A stretch of 64,000 nucleotides of DNA from contig FTLJ01000139.1 of assembly GCA_900155495.1 (NCBI GenBank), positions 62,001 through 126,000 of the forward strand, read 5' to 3'. The position numbers and the translations under genes were made by a program. The notes under the pieces are model-generated. The model was not told the origin of the DNA. It saw nothing but the letters and a program-made list of their open reading frames with translations, and did no database searches. The stretch comes from Porogramme epimiltina (taxonomy: Eukaryota; Basidiomycota; Agaricomycetes; Polyporales; Polyporaceae). Positions 10,597-23,888 of this stretch are shown here, one piece after another. Position 1 is the stretch's first letter. Each line of letters starts with the position of its first letter.

Positions 10597-13500
10597 CTAG
10601 ATGTAGAACATACTGTCCTTCAAATCATCCTGTACGCCGTTCCCCCAAAGCCTCTGCGCGTGCTGGAACACGCGCTCCTTCTCCGCCGTGCGTTCCTCGG
10701 GCGTGCGCGGGCCAGAGCGGCCCGTCGCAGACGAGCGATCGTCCGTCGCGGCGCTCCGAAGGAGCACGTCGATGTACGATCGGCCGCGCTCGCACGCGAG
10801 GTCGGCGTAGTACGCGGCGGGGACGAGGCTCACCGCCTTGGTCGCACGCATGTAGTGGTAGCTCGAAGTGTGCGTTCCCTGCTGAAGCGTGTCTGCGCTG
10901 AAATTGTTCTCGTCGTAGACGACGGTGTAGTGCGTGCTTTTGACCTGGCCCTGGAGGCCCTTATGCGCCTGGGGGAAGCGATCAGTGAGGTGTGAGGGGT
11001 TCGTCGGGGCGAGCGCGGCGATACCTGGAGATAGAAATCAAAGTCGTATATATCGGTGACGCCCTTGTCCACGACGGTCCCCGGGAGCGTGTTCCCGTTG
11101 TCGGAAGCGTTCGGGTGATCCGGTGGGAAAAAGCGAGAATGATGACGCTTCCCACAGATAACGATAGTGAGCTTTGGTTTATAGGGCCTCTGGGGAGAGA
11201 TCTGCTTGAAGGCCGCCTGCAGCCGGGGTAGCTCTTCCCTGATCACGGTACGATACTCGCCCTATAGGACATTGAGCTAGTTTCCGCGTAGAGAGCGCAA
11301 TGATTCCACATACCTCAGAGACACCGTCACGATAAATGATCACGCGTTCAGGGAGCTCGCCTTTGTTGTTGTTCCGATAAAGTGTGAGAAGGTCTATGGT
11401 CATTTGTGTGAGATGCTGGACCATCTATTCCACAACCACATCATTAGCAGACGGAACTACACATGGGGTTGTGAGGGACTCACCTCCTTGCTCTCCTTGT
11501 TCCAGTCCGGCGCCTGGAGCGTCAACCGCGCGGGGAACTGCGCGAACCGAGAGTCAATGCTCGCGACTGCGGCGGCAATGCTCGGCGTTCCGGACGTGCT
11601 TCCCGGTCCGGGCTTCGTGACGTCAACCCCCATGACCATGGTCGGCTTCTCCGTGAGCCACTTCATCGAGCCGGGGTCGAGCAGGTGATTGACTCCGCCG
11701 AGCTTCGCGTTGACTTTGAGCGCCACGTTCGCGAAATACTGCACCTGCTTGTGCGGCTCGCGGCGCGCCTTGCTGAGCACCATGTGTACGGTGTGGACGC
11801 CCATCTCCATGTCCATGAGGCGCTTGATGCCGTGGTAAATGTTCTTGTCCCCGCTCGAGAGCAGGACGAGCACGAAGCTGGGCTTGGCCTCGCGCCGGAG
11901 GCGGGTGCGGAAGATGTTCCGGATCTGCTCGAGCGCGCGCGACCGGTTAGCGTCGTCGTCCCGGGGGGTGGTCGTTTCCAGGACGAGCGGGGGTTGGTCC
12001 GCGTTCTGCAGTCCGCTGAGACGACACTGCTTGAGGAAGGATTGAAGGAATGCCACCAGCTCCGGGTCATCCGCACCGGAGAACTCTTCTCGCCGCCCCT
12101 CCTGGACGAGCAGCACCGCCCATCGGCCCATCATGTTGCCGCCGGAGTGGAACTGGACGTCGCGCATGTTCCATCCGGCTTCGTGCTCCCTGATCACGGC
12201 AGCACCGGAACGGTACGACACCCTCGGAGGCGGCAGGCGGCGAGCAGGAGTTACGGCCATTTGAGGGCTGACGGTGAGGCCGAACGCGCCGAGCGCCGCG
12301 CCTTGAGTGTTCGGGTGGAGGCCGAGTCGTTGGAAACCGTCTCCGACGATAGTGTTGGCGTTTTCCGCGGGCGGGCGGCAGGCGACTTGGATCATGGACG
12401 CCGTCTGGTTAGGATCGAGCTTTCCGCGGTAGGCCTGACCGGGGACGATCTCGCAGATCTCCGCAGGAAGATAAATTGGCTTCTCTCTGTTCATACTAAC
12501 GTTGATGAGGGGGAGGTCGCTGGCATGGCGAAGGGTAATCCTGTATTCTGCTCGTTCAAAATCAGAATGAGGGTCAAAAAAGAAGCTAATCACGACCCAC
12601 TCCGCTTGAAAAAGTCCTCGACTGAAACGCGACCACCCAGTTCAGCACAGTCGAACTTTTCTGAGCGTGCCGTCTTGCTTGTCATGATCCTAGAGATGGT
12701 GTACTTGCGCGTATAGCCCATATGTTTCGTCGAGACCTTGAGCCTGTCCGCAAATGTCTGAGGCATCCCTCCCCTGGTTTCGCCCAAGAACGCCTTCATG
12801 GCTTCGGCTAGATTTCCCGGGGTATAGAACGCGGTCATGCAAACGTTCACATTGACCATGAGCTGCTTGAACGTGGGCCGGACAGACATGAAGAACCCGC
12901 GATGGGCCTCGACGCCGAGAGACAGGCGATGACCCTCGCCCGGAGTGGGGAAGAAGTACTTGGTCTTGCTTACGCGAACGCCTCTCTTGGACGCGAACTG
13001 CTGCATGATGAGATTCATAGCCGAGACGACCGGAAGGACGTCCAGCTCGCGATGTTCGGGATTGCCGCTCATGTGCCTAATCGCCAGTCAGTCACGAGAC
13101 GAGACGTAATAGAAGTGCAAGACGTACTTCGTCAAGTCCGATGTCTTGAGCTCTCTCTGGAACTTGATCTCAACAGTGAATGTGAGAGCGTTAGGGTTGT
13201 CTTCTTGGTCCTCTTCGAGGTAGCGGATGGGAATTGAGATCGGTTGCGGGAGCTTCTGTGAGGACACCAGCCGCTGCGCGCCGTCATGGGCGATATGAGG
13301 AACGAACTGCCTGAATTGGGGACTCTGCTCGACAAGCTGCATGATCCGCCCGCGCCGGTCCCCCTTGGCCTTTTCGGAGGGGGCGAACGCGATCTCGTAG
13401 TCGTAATAGGTGGCATTCGGCGGCATGTTCACTGCGAAGAAGTTGGCGCGGACGACCCCCGAGGTGCCGAGTGTGCCCCAGCCGGGGCGGAGGGGCATCT

Positions 13501-13858
13501 CCGGCCGGGCCCGCACCTGCAGACGCTTGAACGACTGCACGAGGCCGTCGAGCTCACCGAGCCGTGGTTCCAGGGTTGGCGGCTGGTCCGCTGCGAAGAT
13601 TGCCGCGGGGCTGCCCCCGCGGAAACCTCCGCGACTGCCTCGACTCCCGCGACTCCCGCGACTAAAGCCGCGACTGTCGCTGCCAGGAGTCCCGCGGGAA
13701 GCCCCGCGGGGAGGGCCGCGACTGATGCCTCTGCCCCTCGGGGCGTCTGTGCTGGTGGTGGAAGGGACGGATCCGCCTCCTCTTGAGGCAGGTGAGGAGC
13801 CTCTGGGGCCTCTCGGCCCACCTCTACCTCTCGGTGCTCCACGTGACTGCTGGCTCAT
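10597..13858 (-). CDS. Argonaute, RNA-silencing slicer, 996 residues
   Basis: Exons are 13858-13128, 13076-12601, 12547-11484, 11424-11314, 11261-11025 and 10968-10597; all phases close. The N-terminus (about residues 4-90) is rich in RG and RGG. Then come the N and linker domains, the PAZ domain (about 290-420, with VSVEDFFKR and the line PIYLPAEICEIVPGQAYRGK), MID, and a C-terminal PIWI domain. Catalytic residues are D711 in MGVDVTKP, the glutamate finger E757 in ESKEMVQHL, D790 in YRDGVSE and D929 in AYYADLA. That is a DEDD tetrad, so the protein should cleave target RNA. The C-terminal tyrosine-isoleucine end resembles the usual YFV/YFI end. It works with Dicer-derived small RNAs in quelling-like silencing. 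The start at MSQQSRG is the first ATG of the RGG domain. Confidence 0.95.
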
Positions 13859-14979
13859 GATGAGTGGTGGTGGTAAGGCAAGAGCAGGTGTGTAGACAGA
13901 TAGCTGGACAAGGCAGGATAAGAACCGGGTGGTGAGCAAGTTCGGTCGCCAGCGGACGGGTTTATGTAGCCGCGCCCCGACCCCGACTGTAACAAAATGC
14001 ATGAGTCACGCTCTACGCGCCCTCGCCGAGCATTCTGAAAAAGTTGCGATCGCCGACGTCTGCGTCAACATACTGCGGTACCTTCTGTCCTCGCACATCG
14101 GGGCCCGGCGCTTGGACTTACCCGCGTGCAGCGTCGATACGCGGACAGCGGGGAAACAACGCTATAGATGGAGCTGCGCTGAATGTTGCAACGGTAGATC
14201 TCCAGCGATATGGAAAGATCGAGCAGTGGGGGCACGGGTCGAAGTCGTCGAACCTCCACCTCGAAGCCTGGTGTTGATGTTGCTGCGGTAGCCGTGGGAA
14301 TATGCCATTTATGCCATCAATGCCTCCCTTTAATGTTTATGCGGCCGAACATCGCGGCCTTAATGATCTGCAACAGATCTACTTCACAAGATCCAGAGAC
14401 AAAGTTTCAAGCCCATACCTCTTCCAGAGATCCTCGGACCATCCGAACGCTGAACGCCATATTGTCAGTCAACTCAGGACAATGTACATTGACATGCACA
14501 ACAGCGTAAGGTAGCGTAAAGTCGTAAATGTACCAAATACAAAGGGCCACTGCTACTCAATAGTTCGAGCTTCAAGGCGAAGGAGGAAGAGAAGAAAAAT
14601 GGTATAAAGTACAGACAACCCAGACGCGCAAATGCATATTCAGCGACGAAGCGGGTATGATACGTTGGGAAGCGGTAATACGAACCGGGCACGCCAGGCG
14701 TGACGAGGCTCAGAGGATAGGGTATCCGGAGTCGCAGGTATGGCGATAATAGACGAATAAACAGGCTACTGCACGACGACGTAACGGTCCAGGATCCAAT
14801 CGAGGCTCAGCAAGCGATTTTGATGCTAAGAAATACATACAACGTGCAGGGGTGGAAGCGTGAGTTTGGTGTGACGGCACGTAGGGTCCAACGATGAACG
14901 ATGCAAAGGGTTTATAGAGACCTGTCACTGGAAAGGATTTAGGATATTATCGTACGCGTGAAAAGGACATCAACGCACC
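13859..14979. other. Intergenic region, Argonaute promoter and downstream flank of the DUF3712 gene
   Basis: No gene is supportable. The left part is the upstream region of Argonaute and the right part lies 3' of the giant gene, both on the minus strand. No convincing TATA box is visible upstream of Argonaute. Confidence 0.5.
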
Positions 14980-17900
14980 TTATGATGATGCGGAGGGCTG
15001 AGACACCTCTGATGACGAAACAGAACTCTCCGACGCGCCGCTGGAAACAGACGACTCTGTAGAGGCTGTCGATTGTGACGCGTCGGTGCTAGAGGTTAGC
15101 ACGACGTCGCTGGACTGAGAGCCGTTCTCCGCGGCGTCCGTAGAGGTGGGCGCAGTCCCCGACGTCGTTGGCGTACTGCCGACGGAAGTGTCCGCGGAGG
15201 TTGATGACGTTGCGCCGGAGCTCGAGGTGAGGCTTTTGGCTGCGCTGGTGGATTGGACGGCCGACTTCATCGCAGAGAGGGCGAGGAGGTCGATGTGGTA
15301 GTCCGTGGGCACGTTGAGCGTCGTGATGTGAAGCCACGGTAACGTGTAATCGCCGATCCTGGGAAAAGATGTCGTTAGTACGATGCCCCGGCTGATGTAT
15401 TGACAGAAACGCACTTTGCTGTTACAGCGGAGAACACATCCAGCTTGCCCAGAGGTATGATCCCGAGTGATGCGATAGCACCCTGCGTGAGCAGGACGTT
15501 CGGCACCCGGCCGCTGTTGGCGGTTCCGTGCGCCGGGACGACGAAACTGTCGAACGCCTGATCGAAGTGAGCGAACGTTTCTCCGTTGACACCGGAGTCC
15601 ACTTGAGTGAAGGCGATTTCCATATTAGTGTCCAGAGGGTTCGCCACCTTGAATGGCCAATGTCACATTAGCTCCGGGTTAATGCAGGACTGATTGGCTG
15701 CAACTTACGTCGAAGTCGATGCTGATGAGGTTGTCCACCAAGGTGTCCAGCGTGATGTACGCGTTGATGTGTGTCACGATCGACGGAACGTTGAGACCTA
15801 ACCGCCCGCGGTAAGTCACTATTGATGGTACAGGTGGCACGAGATAAGCTGCTTACCCTTGAGACTGCCAGTAAGCAGTTCATTCTCGAGCGCGGGGACC
15901 AGGGAGGCGAACGGAGAGCTTTCGCTGTCGCCTTTGATCGTAAGCGGAATGTCGTCCGCGGTCGTGAGCAGCTCCGTGACGAACGCCTGCGCGGTCGTAT
16001 CGTTGGCGTCGTTAGGCGCGTAATGGAATACGGTGTCGAAAGTATTGTCCCCGGGTTTCAGGTCCAGTGGATCGATGACCGCGCGCCCCAGCTGCACTCC
16101 CTTGTAGAACACCGGGAACTCGACGCCGAGAGTGTTCAGCGAAATGTTCGAGGGGTTGTTCAACACGGTAGTAAGCGGCGATTTGATGAACGTCCCGTGG
16201 CTGTCCGTACCGCTGCCGGTGATCGACACGTTGCTAAGCTGCGCGGTATGGCCGAACGAGTTGATTCCCTTCAAACTCGTCGTAACGTCGAACGGAATGT
16301 CCGAAATAGGGACATCCCCAATCGTCGTGCGAGCTACCACGTCGGCCGTCCCCTTGAGGTCGAACTGGATGCCTTCGGTGTCCGTCACCGCAGCGAAGAA
16401 CGCCGCAAACGCGTTATTGTTCAAAGCCTGGAGCGTCTGGTTCTGGAACGACAGGACGAGGGGTGCGACGTTGCCAGTCGATACACCGCCGACCGCATCC
16501 TGCTGCGGCAGGTTGAGCTAGCCCGGTTCCAGTTAGTTTTGACATTCGGACCCTGGAGGACTCTATGGCGTACCTGCGCAACGCTGACGCCTTGCTCCGC
16601 GAGGGTTATATCTTGGGCGCTCTTCACAACCTGCAGGGAGAAGCCGAAGGGGTTCTTGTACTGTGCCAAAACGTGCTGCGAGCTAGCCTGCGGCGCAAAT
16701 GCCTCGCTCTGCTCCGTCATGACCACCTCCAAGTCGGCCATGTCTATTGATTGGATGATCTAACCACATCGCCCAGGGCACTATTAGCAACGTGGGTGAA
16801 GACCGGGCGATCACGCATACCTCGAAGCTTTGGCCTGGAAGGGTGACATCCAGGGTAAGCGTCTTGAACGCCGTACTGAGCCAGCTGACGGGTCCGCTGG
16901 AGCCCATTGGCTGCACCGATTCTCCTGTCACCGAGAGCGTCTGGTTCTTGGCTTGCAAGAAGTTCGTGAAGAGGTCGCCCATCGCGTCGAGATCGCTGCC
17001 GCTCTTGGGGGTGATGCGGCCGGACAAGTGAAGGTTCGTCATGGTGTTCGGAGCCAGGAATAGATTGCTTCCCGAGAGTGCTGCGGTAGGGTTAGTTACC
17101 GAGCTCGCACGCAAACCGACTCAACTCACGTCCGACGGTAGTTCCCTTGAACGACGATTCGAACGTGACCGTGCCGAGATCGATACCGAGCTCTGCGCAA
17201 TGTAATGAGGTCAACTTCTCATGACACGGTAATATAGCACTTACGGGCCGGGGACGGGATAAGGGAGTCCGTTTCAATGTGGATGCCACCGGCAGGGTCG
17301 TCCGACGGGAGCTTGAAGTTGCTGATCGTAACCCCAGGGAGGCCATTGAACGCCTTGAACGAGATGTCCTTGCTGAGTTTGACACCGTCGAAGATCGTCC
17401 CGAGTGCCGTCAGCCGGAGTGCATCCGTCGAGATCGTCCATGTGAAATCGGGATTGTGCAATAAGAAGGTCGCGAAGGTCGTGAACTGATCCTGGTCGAT
17501 GATAGTGAGGCGTGCGCTCGGCTGGTAGTCGGGGACACCATCGTTCGCGGCAGCGCACACGGGCGGAAGCGCAATCTTCGCGATGTCGTGGCCTTGCCAG
17601 GTGACGCTACATGCTGCGTCAGGTCTCGGCCCATTGGGAGTGGAGAACGGACATACGTGACAGGCTCGACAAATGTGATCTGGGCATCGAACGGACCGGT
17701 CCCGGTGAGCGAACCCTTCAGGGCCAGATCGAAGCCGTCGTCCGAGATGTTCCTGCGGAAGGCTTAGAAGGAGATTTTCATAGATAAAATATGAACATAC
17801 GTGATATTAGCTTCTGTGAACGCCAGCGTAGCCTGATTGACGAGATCTTGCACGATGGGAGGAGCGACCGCCCCGATGAGGTAAAGCGCAGTCTTGTCCG

Positions 17901-20900
17901 TCTGGAAAAAAACCCTTTTAAACAAACATTCCGCAGCCGCAGCAGCGCAAACTGTGCTCACGATCGCGTCTACATTGTTTTGTTGGAACGCAAGATCCGT
18001 AGGGACTAACCCACCAAGTCAGTAAGCATGGCTATACAAGAAAGTAGAGAGAGCAAGCCTCACAGTCGTCAATCTTGACGGAACTATCAATGTCGAGCGT
18101 GACCTTCAAGTTCTTGAGGGCATTGAGGATCGCGTCGTTGACGTCGAATTGCTTCCCGCTACAGGGGGCATTAGCAGTAGTAAAGAGAAGGCGCGTCCAT
18201 GAACGTACCTGACGCAAGGTGGGTTGCCAGTGTCGACGGTCGCATTGATCTACAAGAACCTTGCTCAGCCAATACCCCCGCAACACAGACGAACGAATAC
18301 GCACCCCCGTCTTCGCACCCGGGTCGCTCAGCACGATCTGGAACACGTCCACCAGCGGACCGAGGTCCACCCCGTTGGCCTTCGCCCCAGTGAGAAGGAG
18401 CTCAATGATCGCCACCGGGTCGAGGTTGAACTCAAACGGCAGCGTCGGCGACGTGATGTTCGCGTGGCCGTCCGCGTGGATCGGGTTGGCCGATTGGTCG
18501 ACGTGGTCGATCTTGCCGAGCGTCAGGTTCCCGAGCGTCGCCGTCGCCGTCACCTCGAGTAGGTTCAGGCTTGCGGTGAACGGATTCGCGAGCACGAACG
18601 TCGTCTGCGCGAGGCCGGTCTTGATGATGTCGGTGGGGAACACGAGCGAGGCGGTCGTGATGAGGTTTTGGTGGAGCGCGGGGATCGTCACGGGGGACAA
18701 GCGGATGTTGGACATGGCCTGCTGAAGGGACTCGATGGGCGTCGAGTCGCGAGAGCCTTGGATGGTCGTAGAGGAGTCGACGCCTTGCAGGAAATTCTCG
18801 AGAAGTTTTTGGCCAGAGGCAACAGCGCTGCCCTGAGGCTGGTAGTGGACATCTACATGGATGTTAGCCGTGTGCGAATGGCCCACCGCAAAGCACCCAC
18901 CGATAGCGTACGACGCGTTTCCGGGAACTACGACCAAATTGCTCTGTGCTGTGGTTCAGGCTCTGTGGACAGTTTAGAACGCGCAGCACTCACCAAGTCC
19001 GCAGATCCGATGACGTCATTCCTGCAAGCAGTCAGTTGAATTCCCAAAGCGAAGAGCATAAAACGCACTGGAACTGCAGCCCGAAAGCAATGTCCCCCGC
19101 ACCTAACACACATATCAGCACAGTCACAAACATCAATCCCACCAAACCACTCACCGAGGGTGATGTTACTCGGGTTGAACAGCGACGAGTTCACCTTGAT
19201 CAACAAAAAGTCCGCAAACCCCTGGCTCACATCCAAACTTGTCACGACCGTCGGGCGCGCCGCGAGCCCCTGCAGCCCCGCAATCGCCGTCTGCACGTCG
19301 AACGCAATATCCGTGAGCGTGAGCAGCCCGACAGCCGTGCTCGCGTCCGTGTTCGCCGCGCCCTTCAGGGACACCGCCTCGCTGCTCCCCGTCGCGGTGT
19401 CCGAGAGGAACTGCTCAAACGCCCCTTGCTGCCCGTCGAGCGCCGCGAACGGTACGCCCGAGAAGCCGAGGTGGATGACGCGCGTCGCGACGTCCGTCGT
19501 GCTCGGGCCCTTGGGGATCGCGAGCTGCGCAAAGTCCGTGCCGCCCGCGCCGACGGTGATGTTCTGCTCAAGCGCGACGATGTCGACCGGGAAGGCGAAG
19601 GGGAGCGTGAACGCGGCCGTGGTGTCGTCGCTGCCCGTGGACGGGGCGAAGGCGGTCGCCTCGGTGAAGCGCAGGTCGAGCTCGTTGAGGTCGATCGACT
19701 TGATGATGTTCAGCACGCCGCGGTTCGGGAGGACGGTCTCGACTTGGAGCGCTTTGATGCCGTCGTTGAGCCAAGTAACCTGCAATCCATGATTAATACA
19801 AGCAGAACGCACGCCCGACGCCGAGGGACTCACGTCCGAAGGCCCAGCGCTGTCTCCGTGCACGACGACGTTGCTGTCCTTGCCATGTATGAACGCGTTG
19901 AAGATGGCCGAAACAGCATCCAGCCCCGCCTGCGAGCTCTGCGGGACGAGCCGGCCCGCGAGCGGCAGCGACACGTTCGACATCGGCGCCAGCGAGAGCG
20001 CGCCCGTCGACGCCACAGGCCCGATGTTGACGTCCCCGAAGAAGTTCTGGAACCCGATGGATGAGAGCTCGATGCCAACTTGCGAAGGCTGTCACGAACT
20101 GCGTCAGTACAGGCAGCATAGACGGAAGGAAGGAAACTGACGTTAGAGACGCTCGTCTGGAGCGTGAGGTGGATGCCACCCGCGGGGTCGTCGCTCGGGA
20201 GGTCGAACGTGTCGATCGTGACGCCGCCCTTGAGCCCGTTCATGCCCTTCAGCGTGACCTTCTTGTCGCTCAGCGCGATCCCCGGCACCGAAATCCCAAT
20301 CGCCGCCACTGCCCGTGCCCATCAAAGTTCAGCACGACGCCTGTGGATCCCTAAAGTCAAAAGAACAAGCCAAACGGCGACGCACCAGACAAGTTGCTCC
20401 CCGAGATGACCCAGTCAAACGACTCCTCCGTGAGCAGCGCCTTCGTAAAGTCCGCGAGGTGGCCGACGTCCGCGACGCTGAACGTCGCGTCGACCTCGAA
20501 GCTCGCGCCGACGTCCCCGACGACGTCCACGTCCGGCATCGCGATGCGCCCGAGCGCCGCCCCGTTCCACTCGATCGTCAGGCCCTCCGGGAACGCGATC
20601 TTCGCGTCGACTGCAATCCCAACGGCCCCGCGTCAGCTAGTACTCTTTTTGCAGAAGAGGAAAAGAGACGCACACGGCCCGGCGTTGGTGATCGACCCCT
20701 TGAGCGCAGTCCCGAACGACGTCTCCTGCACGTCCTTGATGAGCACCGTCTCGATCCCGAGCACGGAGCCCCCCACGATCTTCTGCACGATTGGTTGCGC
20801 GAGTATGGGGAGCAGCAGGTTCAGGCTCGAGTCCGTCTTGATCGCGACGTCCGGCTGCGTGTACGAGAGCGTCGTCGGGTACTCGCCTGCTCACCCGCCG

Positions 20901-23888
20901 CGCAGGGAGTATAGTTAGTAGTTATACGGGCGCGCGAGAGGAGGGGGAGGGGCAAGTACCGATCGTCACGCTCGTGTTGAGCGCCACGTCCGCAGCGAGC
21001 TTCGTGAACGCCTTGTCGACGAACGTCGGGAGGTCGAACCCGCTGTACCCCACACCCGCGTCAGCGCCCTCCCCAAACGCAAAACCGAAACCCGAAAACG
21101 CACGTGAACAAATTATCCCTCTTCTCCCCCCCACTCCTCGCCCCGCCCCCAACACCATTAAGGTACCGATACCCCCCCAACCTCACAATCTCATCCAGCT
21201 GCGCGGTCGGCAGCCCCGCCTCGCCCGCGAGCGCGCGCGTGACGCTGAACAGCGCCTGCGGGTCCATGTTCAGCTCGAGCGCGAGCGCGGGCGACGCCGT
21301 CGTCGCCTTCCCCGCCGCCGCGAACGCGCTGGCGTCGTCGACCGTGCCGAGCGGGATCCCGCGGAAGGTCACGTCTGCGCGCACGTGCGTCACGCTGAGC
21401 GCGGCGGTGAACGGGTTCGCGAGCGAGACGGTCGTGTGTGTCAGGTTGTTGGCGTGGCCCGTCGTTGAGAGAACTGCCAGAGTAGGTGCGCGCGCGGGGT
21501 AAGTACGATGGATAGAGAGATGTGGGTGGGACGCACCTTCGAGCGTGGCCGAGTTGAGCAGCTTCGTCTTGAGCGCGGGGAGCGTCGCGCTGATGTTCAA
21601 GCTCTCGAACGCCTGGGCGAGCGACGCGATCGCCGTGCTCCCGCTAAAGCCCGCGATGGCCACATCCACGTCCGTGCCGCCGACAAAGTCGTTGAGCGTC
21701 TGCAGCCCTTCCGGGGAGTCGTTCGGCTGCGCGCGCACGTCGTGAGTTCAGGTACGGCTGAGGAGAGGGTGTAGCACGTACAGTGAAGTTCCCCTGCGCG
21801 GCGAGCGAGTTGTTCCCCATCAAGAGCGTCAAGTTCGGGAGGAGCGTCGTGCCCATGAGCGCGCCCCCGCGGGACAGCTCCAGCGCTGCCGCCCGAATCA
21901 GCCCCCGCTCTCCCACACAAACCACTCACTAACAAAAACAAAACATCTACTCACTCAAGTCCCCCGTCTCCAGCTGCAAATTCGACGGGTTCACGATGCT
22001 CACCGCGATCGCGAGGTGGATCGCCTGCAGAGACCCGCCGACGACGTCCACGCGCCCGATGGTGACCTGCTGCCGCAGCCCCTGCAGGCCCTGCAGGCCC
22101 GACGGCACGCTGAACCGGATCGGGTCGAGCGTGAGCGCGCCGACGCTCGTGTTCGCGAGCGCGCGCGCGTGCCCGACGAGTTGGAACGGCATGTTCGTCG
22201 AGTCCGTCAGGTTCGTGTCTGCCCCGCGCCATCAGCACTTTTTCAGGAGGATGAAAGGGAGGCTCAGGACGCACTGAAGGACGAAAAGACGGGGTGGCTC
22301 GGGTCCGGCACGGCGAGCGGCGTGTCCAAAATGTTAATATTGATCGTGCCCTGCGTGAACGTCTCGTTCACGACCTTGATATCGCTCGTCGACGCCCCGG
22401 ACGGCTGCAACACAACGTGCTCCTCGTCAGCACACGCCCTCACTTGCCCGAATCCAAGAAACGAAGCCTCACCGTAGACAGCCCAGCAACGACCCCCGCC
22501 CCCGTCTCGATATCAAACGCATTCTCAATCTCCCCAATCCTTAACCCAAACCCAAACGGCAGCTCCAGCGCCGCCGTCACCGCCCTCGAGCGCGCCACGG
22601 GCGCCCACGGCGCCCCCACACTAAACGCCAGCCCCAGCTCCCCGATCTCGATCGCCTTGATCGGCGCAATGGCGCCCTGCGGCGCGACGAGCGGCACCTG
22701 CAGCGCGAGCGCGTCGAGCCCCGCGCCGAGCCACGCGACGGCGGAGCCCGCGCCCGCGCCGCGCGCGAGCACGGGCGAGACGTCGCCGTTGAGGTACTGC
22801 GTGAACAGGCGCGAGAGCGTCGCGAGGTCGTCCGCGCCGCTCTGGGGCACGAGCGTCCCCATGAGGGTGATGTTGTTGTCCCCTGGGGCGAGCGCGGTGG
22901 AGGAGGGGGAGACGCCGCGCCCGAGGAAGAGGCCGTCGAAGGAGAGGTCGAACGCCGCCGCGCCGAGCGCGACGGCGAACGCGCTCGGGTTCGCGAGCGC
23001 GGTCACGGCGACGAAGTCGATGCCCGCGCCGCCCGGCGCGTCGCGGGGCAGCTGGAAGTCGAGCAGGCGCACGGCGCCCGAGAACGCGTTCATGCCGGGG
23101 AGGGTGAGGTCCTTGCGGAAGCGGAGGTCGTGCGCGGTGGGGAACGCGAGCGCGCGCACGTCGACGCGGTCCGAGGCGAGGTGCCAGGTGAAGTTGGGCT
23201 GCGTGATCATCGCGGCGGTGAAGCGCGCGAACTCGGGCTCGTCCGTGATGCTGAACGCGACGGACTGGTTGATGTACGCGCGCTTGTGCTGGACTTGGAG
23301 GTCCTGCAGCTGGAAGGTGCCGATTTCGTTGGCCGTGCCCGAGCCGTTGTACCAGGACACGGTGAGCGGCTCGTTGAAGTGGATCTTGGCCTTGAAGATG
23401 CCGGCGTGCGAGACCCAGGAGTCGAGCGTGAGGTTGAACCTGGGCAGGGCGGGTCAAAGGATGCATATATGCGCCTCACCGAGCGCGACTTACGAGCTGT
23501 TAGTTGGCTGAGTGATCGCAGCCCTGTCGACGTTGAGAACAGAAACATTGACGATGTGCTGCGCGATAGCGTGGACGACCGGGTATAGCAGAATAAAGAG
23601 AATGGCGATCCCGAGGAGCGCAGCGACGATCGCCGCGATGATGAACCACTTGCGCTTGTAGAGGGGCACCTTCGGGGCGACCTCGCGCGGCACATCCTCG
23701 GGCCGGACTGCTGCGGCAGGCGCGGCGGTTTGGGCGTGTGCGTCATCAGCGGAGGCGGCGGGCGGGTCGTGGACGGCGGCGGAAGATGCGGCGGGGCTTG
23801 AGTACGGATGGACGCCGGCAGACGTCGTGCGTGCGATGGGCGCACCTTGTGTCCCGTCCTCTGAGTCAGAGAAACGGTTGGGTAGCAT
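14980..23888 (-). CDS. Giant DUF3712-type single-pass membrane protein, 2,395 residues, 30 exons
   Basis: Thirty exons chain without a phase error from the ATG at 23888 to the TAA at 14980; total coding length is 7,188 nt. Exons run 23888-23494, 23439-22473, 22404-22275, 22218-21955, 21885-21782, 21726-21537, 21473-21167, 21042-20960, 20886-20674, 20610-20386, 20308-20142, 20088-19834, 19779-19155, 19102-19069, 19021-18994, 18943-18901, 18852-18305, 18249-18209, 18158-18064, 18005-17962, 17901-17801, 17752-17657, 17606-17245, 17192-17130, 17080-16821, 16759-16574, 16517-15857, 15797-15709, 15647-15415, 15358-14980. Residues 1-80 are a cytosolic tail ending KRK, 81-104 one membrane helix; the rest is extracytoplasmic. 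Three super-repeats of about 740-750 residues each carry a W-x-G strand (WYNGSG, EWNGAA, TWQGHD) and LPRDAPGG or LPSDDPAGGIH. The last 110 residues are Ser/Thr-rich. The topology resembles yeast vacuolar Tag1; that parallel is inference. One donor (exon 7) is less certain. Confidence 0.88.

Noticed and set aside
12548..12600. Apparent frameshift in the PAZ region of Argonaute
   Set aside because: A 53-nt intron (GTGGGT to GAGCAG) removes the problem and restores FFKRKYRITL, the expected PAZ line.
13286..13895. Long plus-strand frames opposite the Argonaute RGG domain
   Set aside because: They are mirror frames of a GC-rich repeat coding region; the minus-strand gene is unambiguous.
19011..19018. 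TGACGTCA motif resembling a CRE
   Set aside because: It lies inside a coding exon of the DUF3712 gene (codons for NDVIG) and is probably a chance match.
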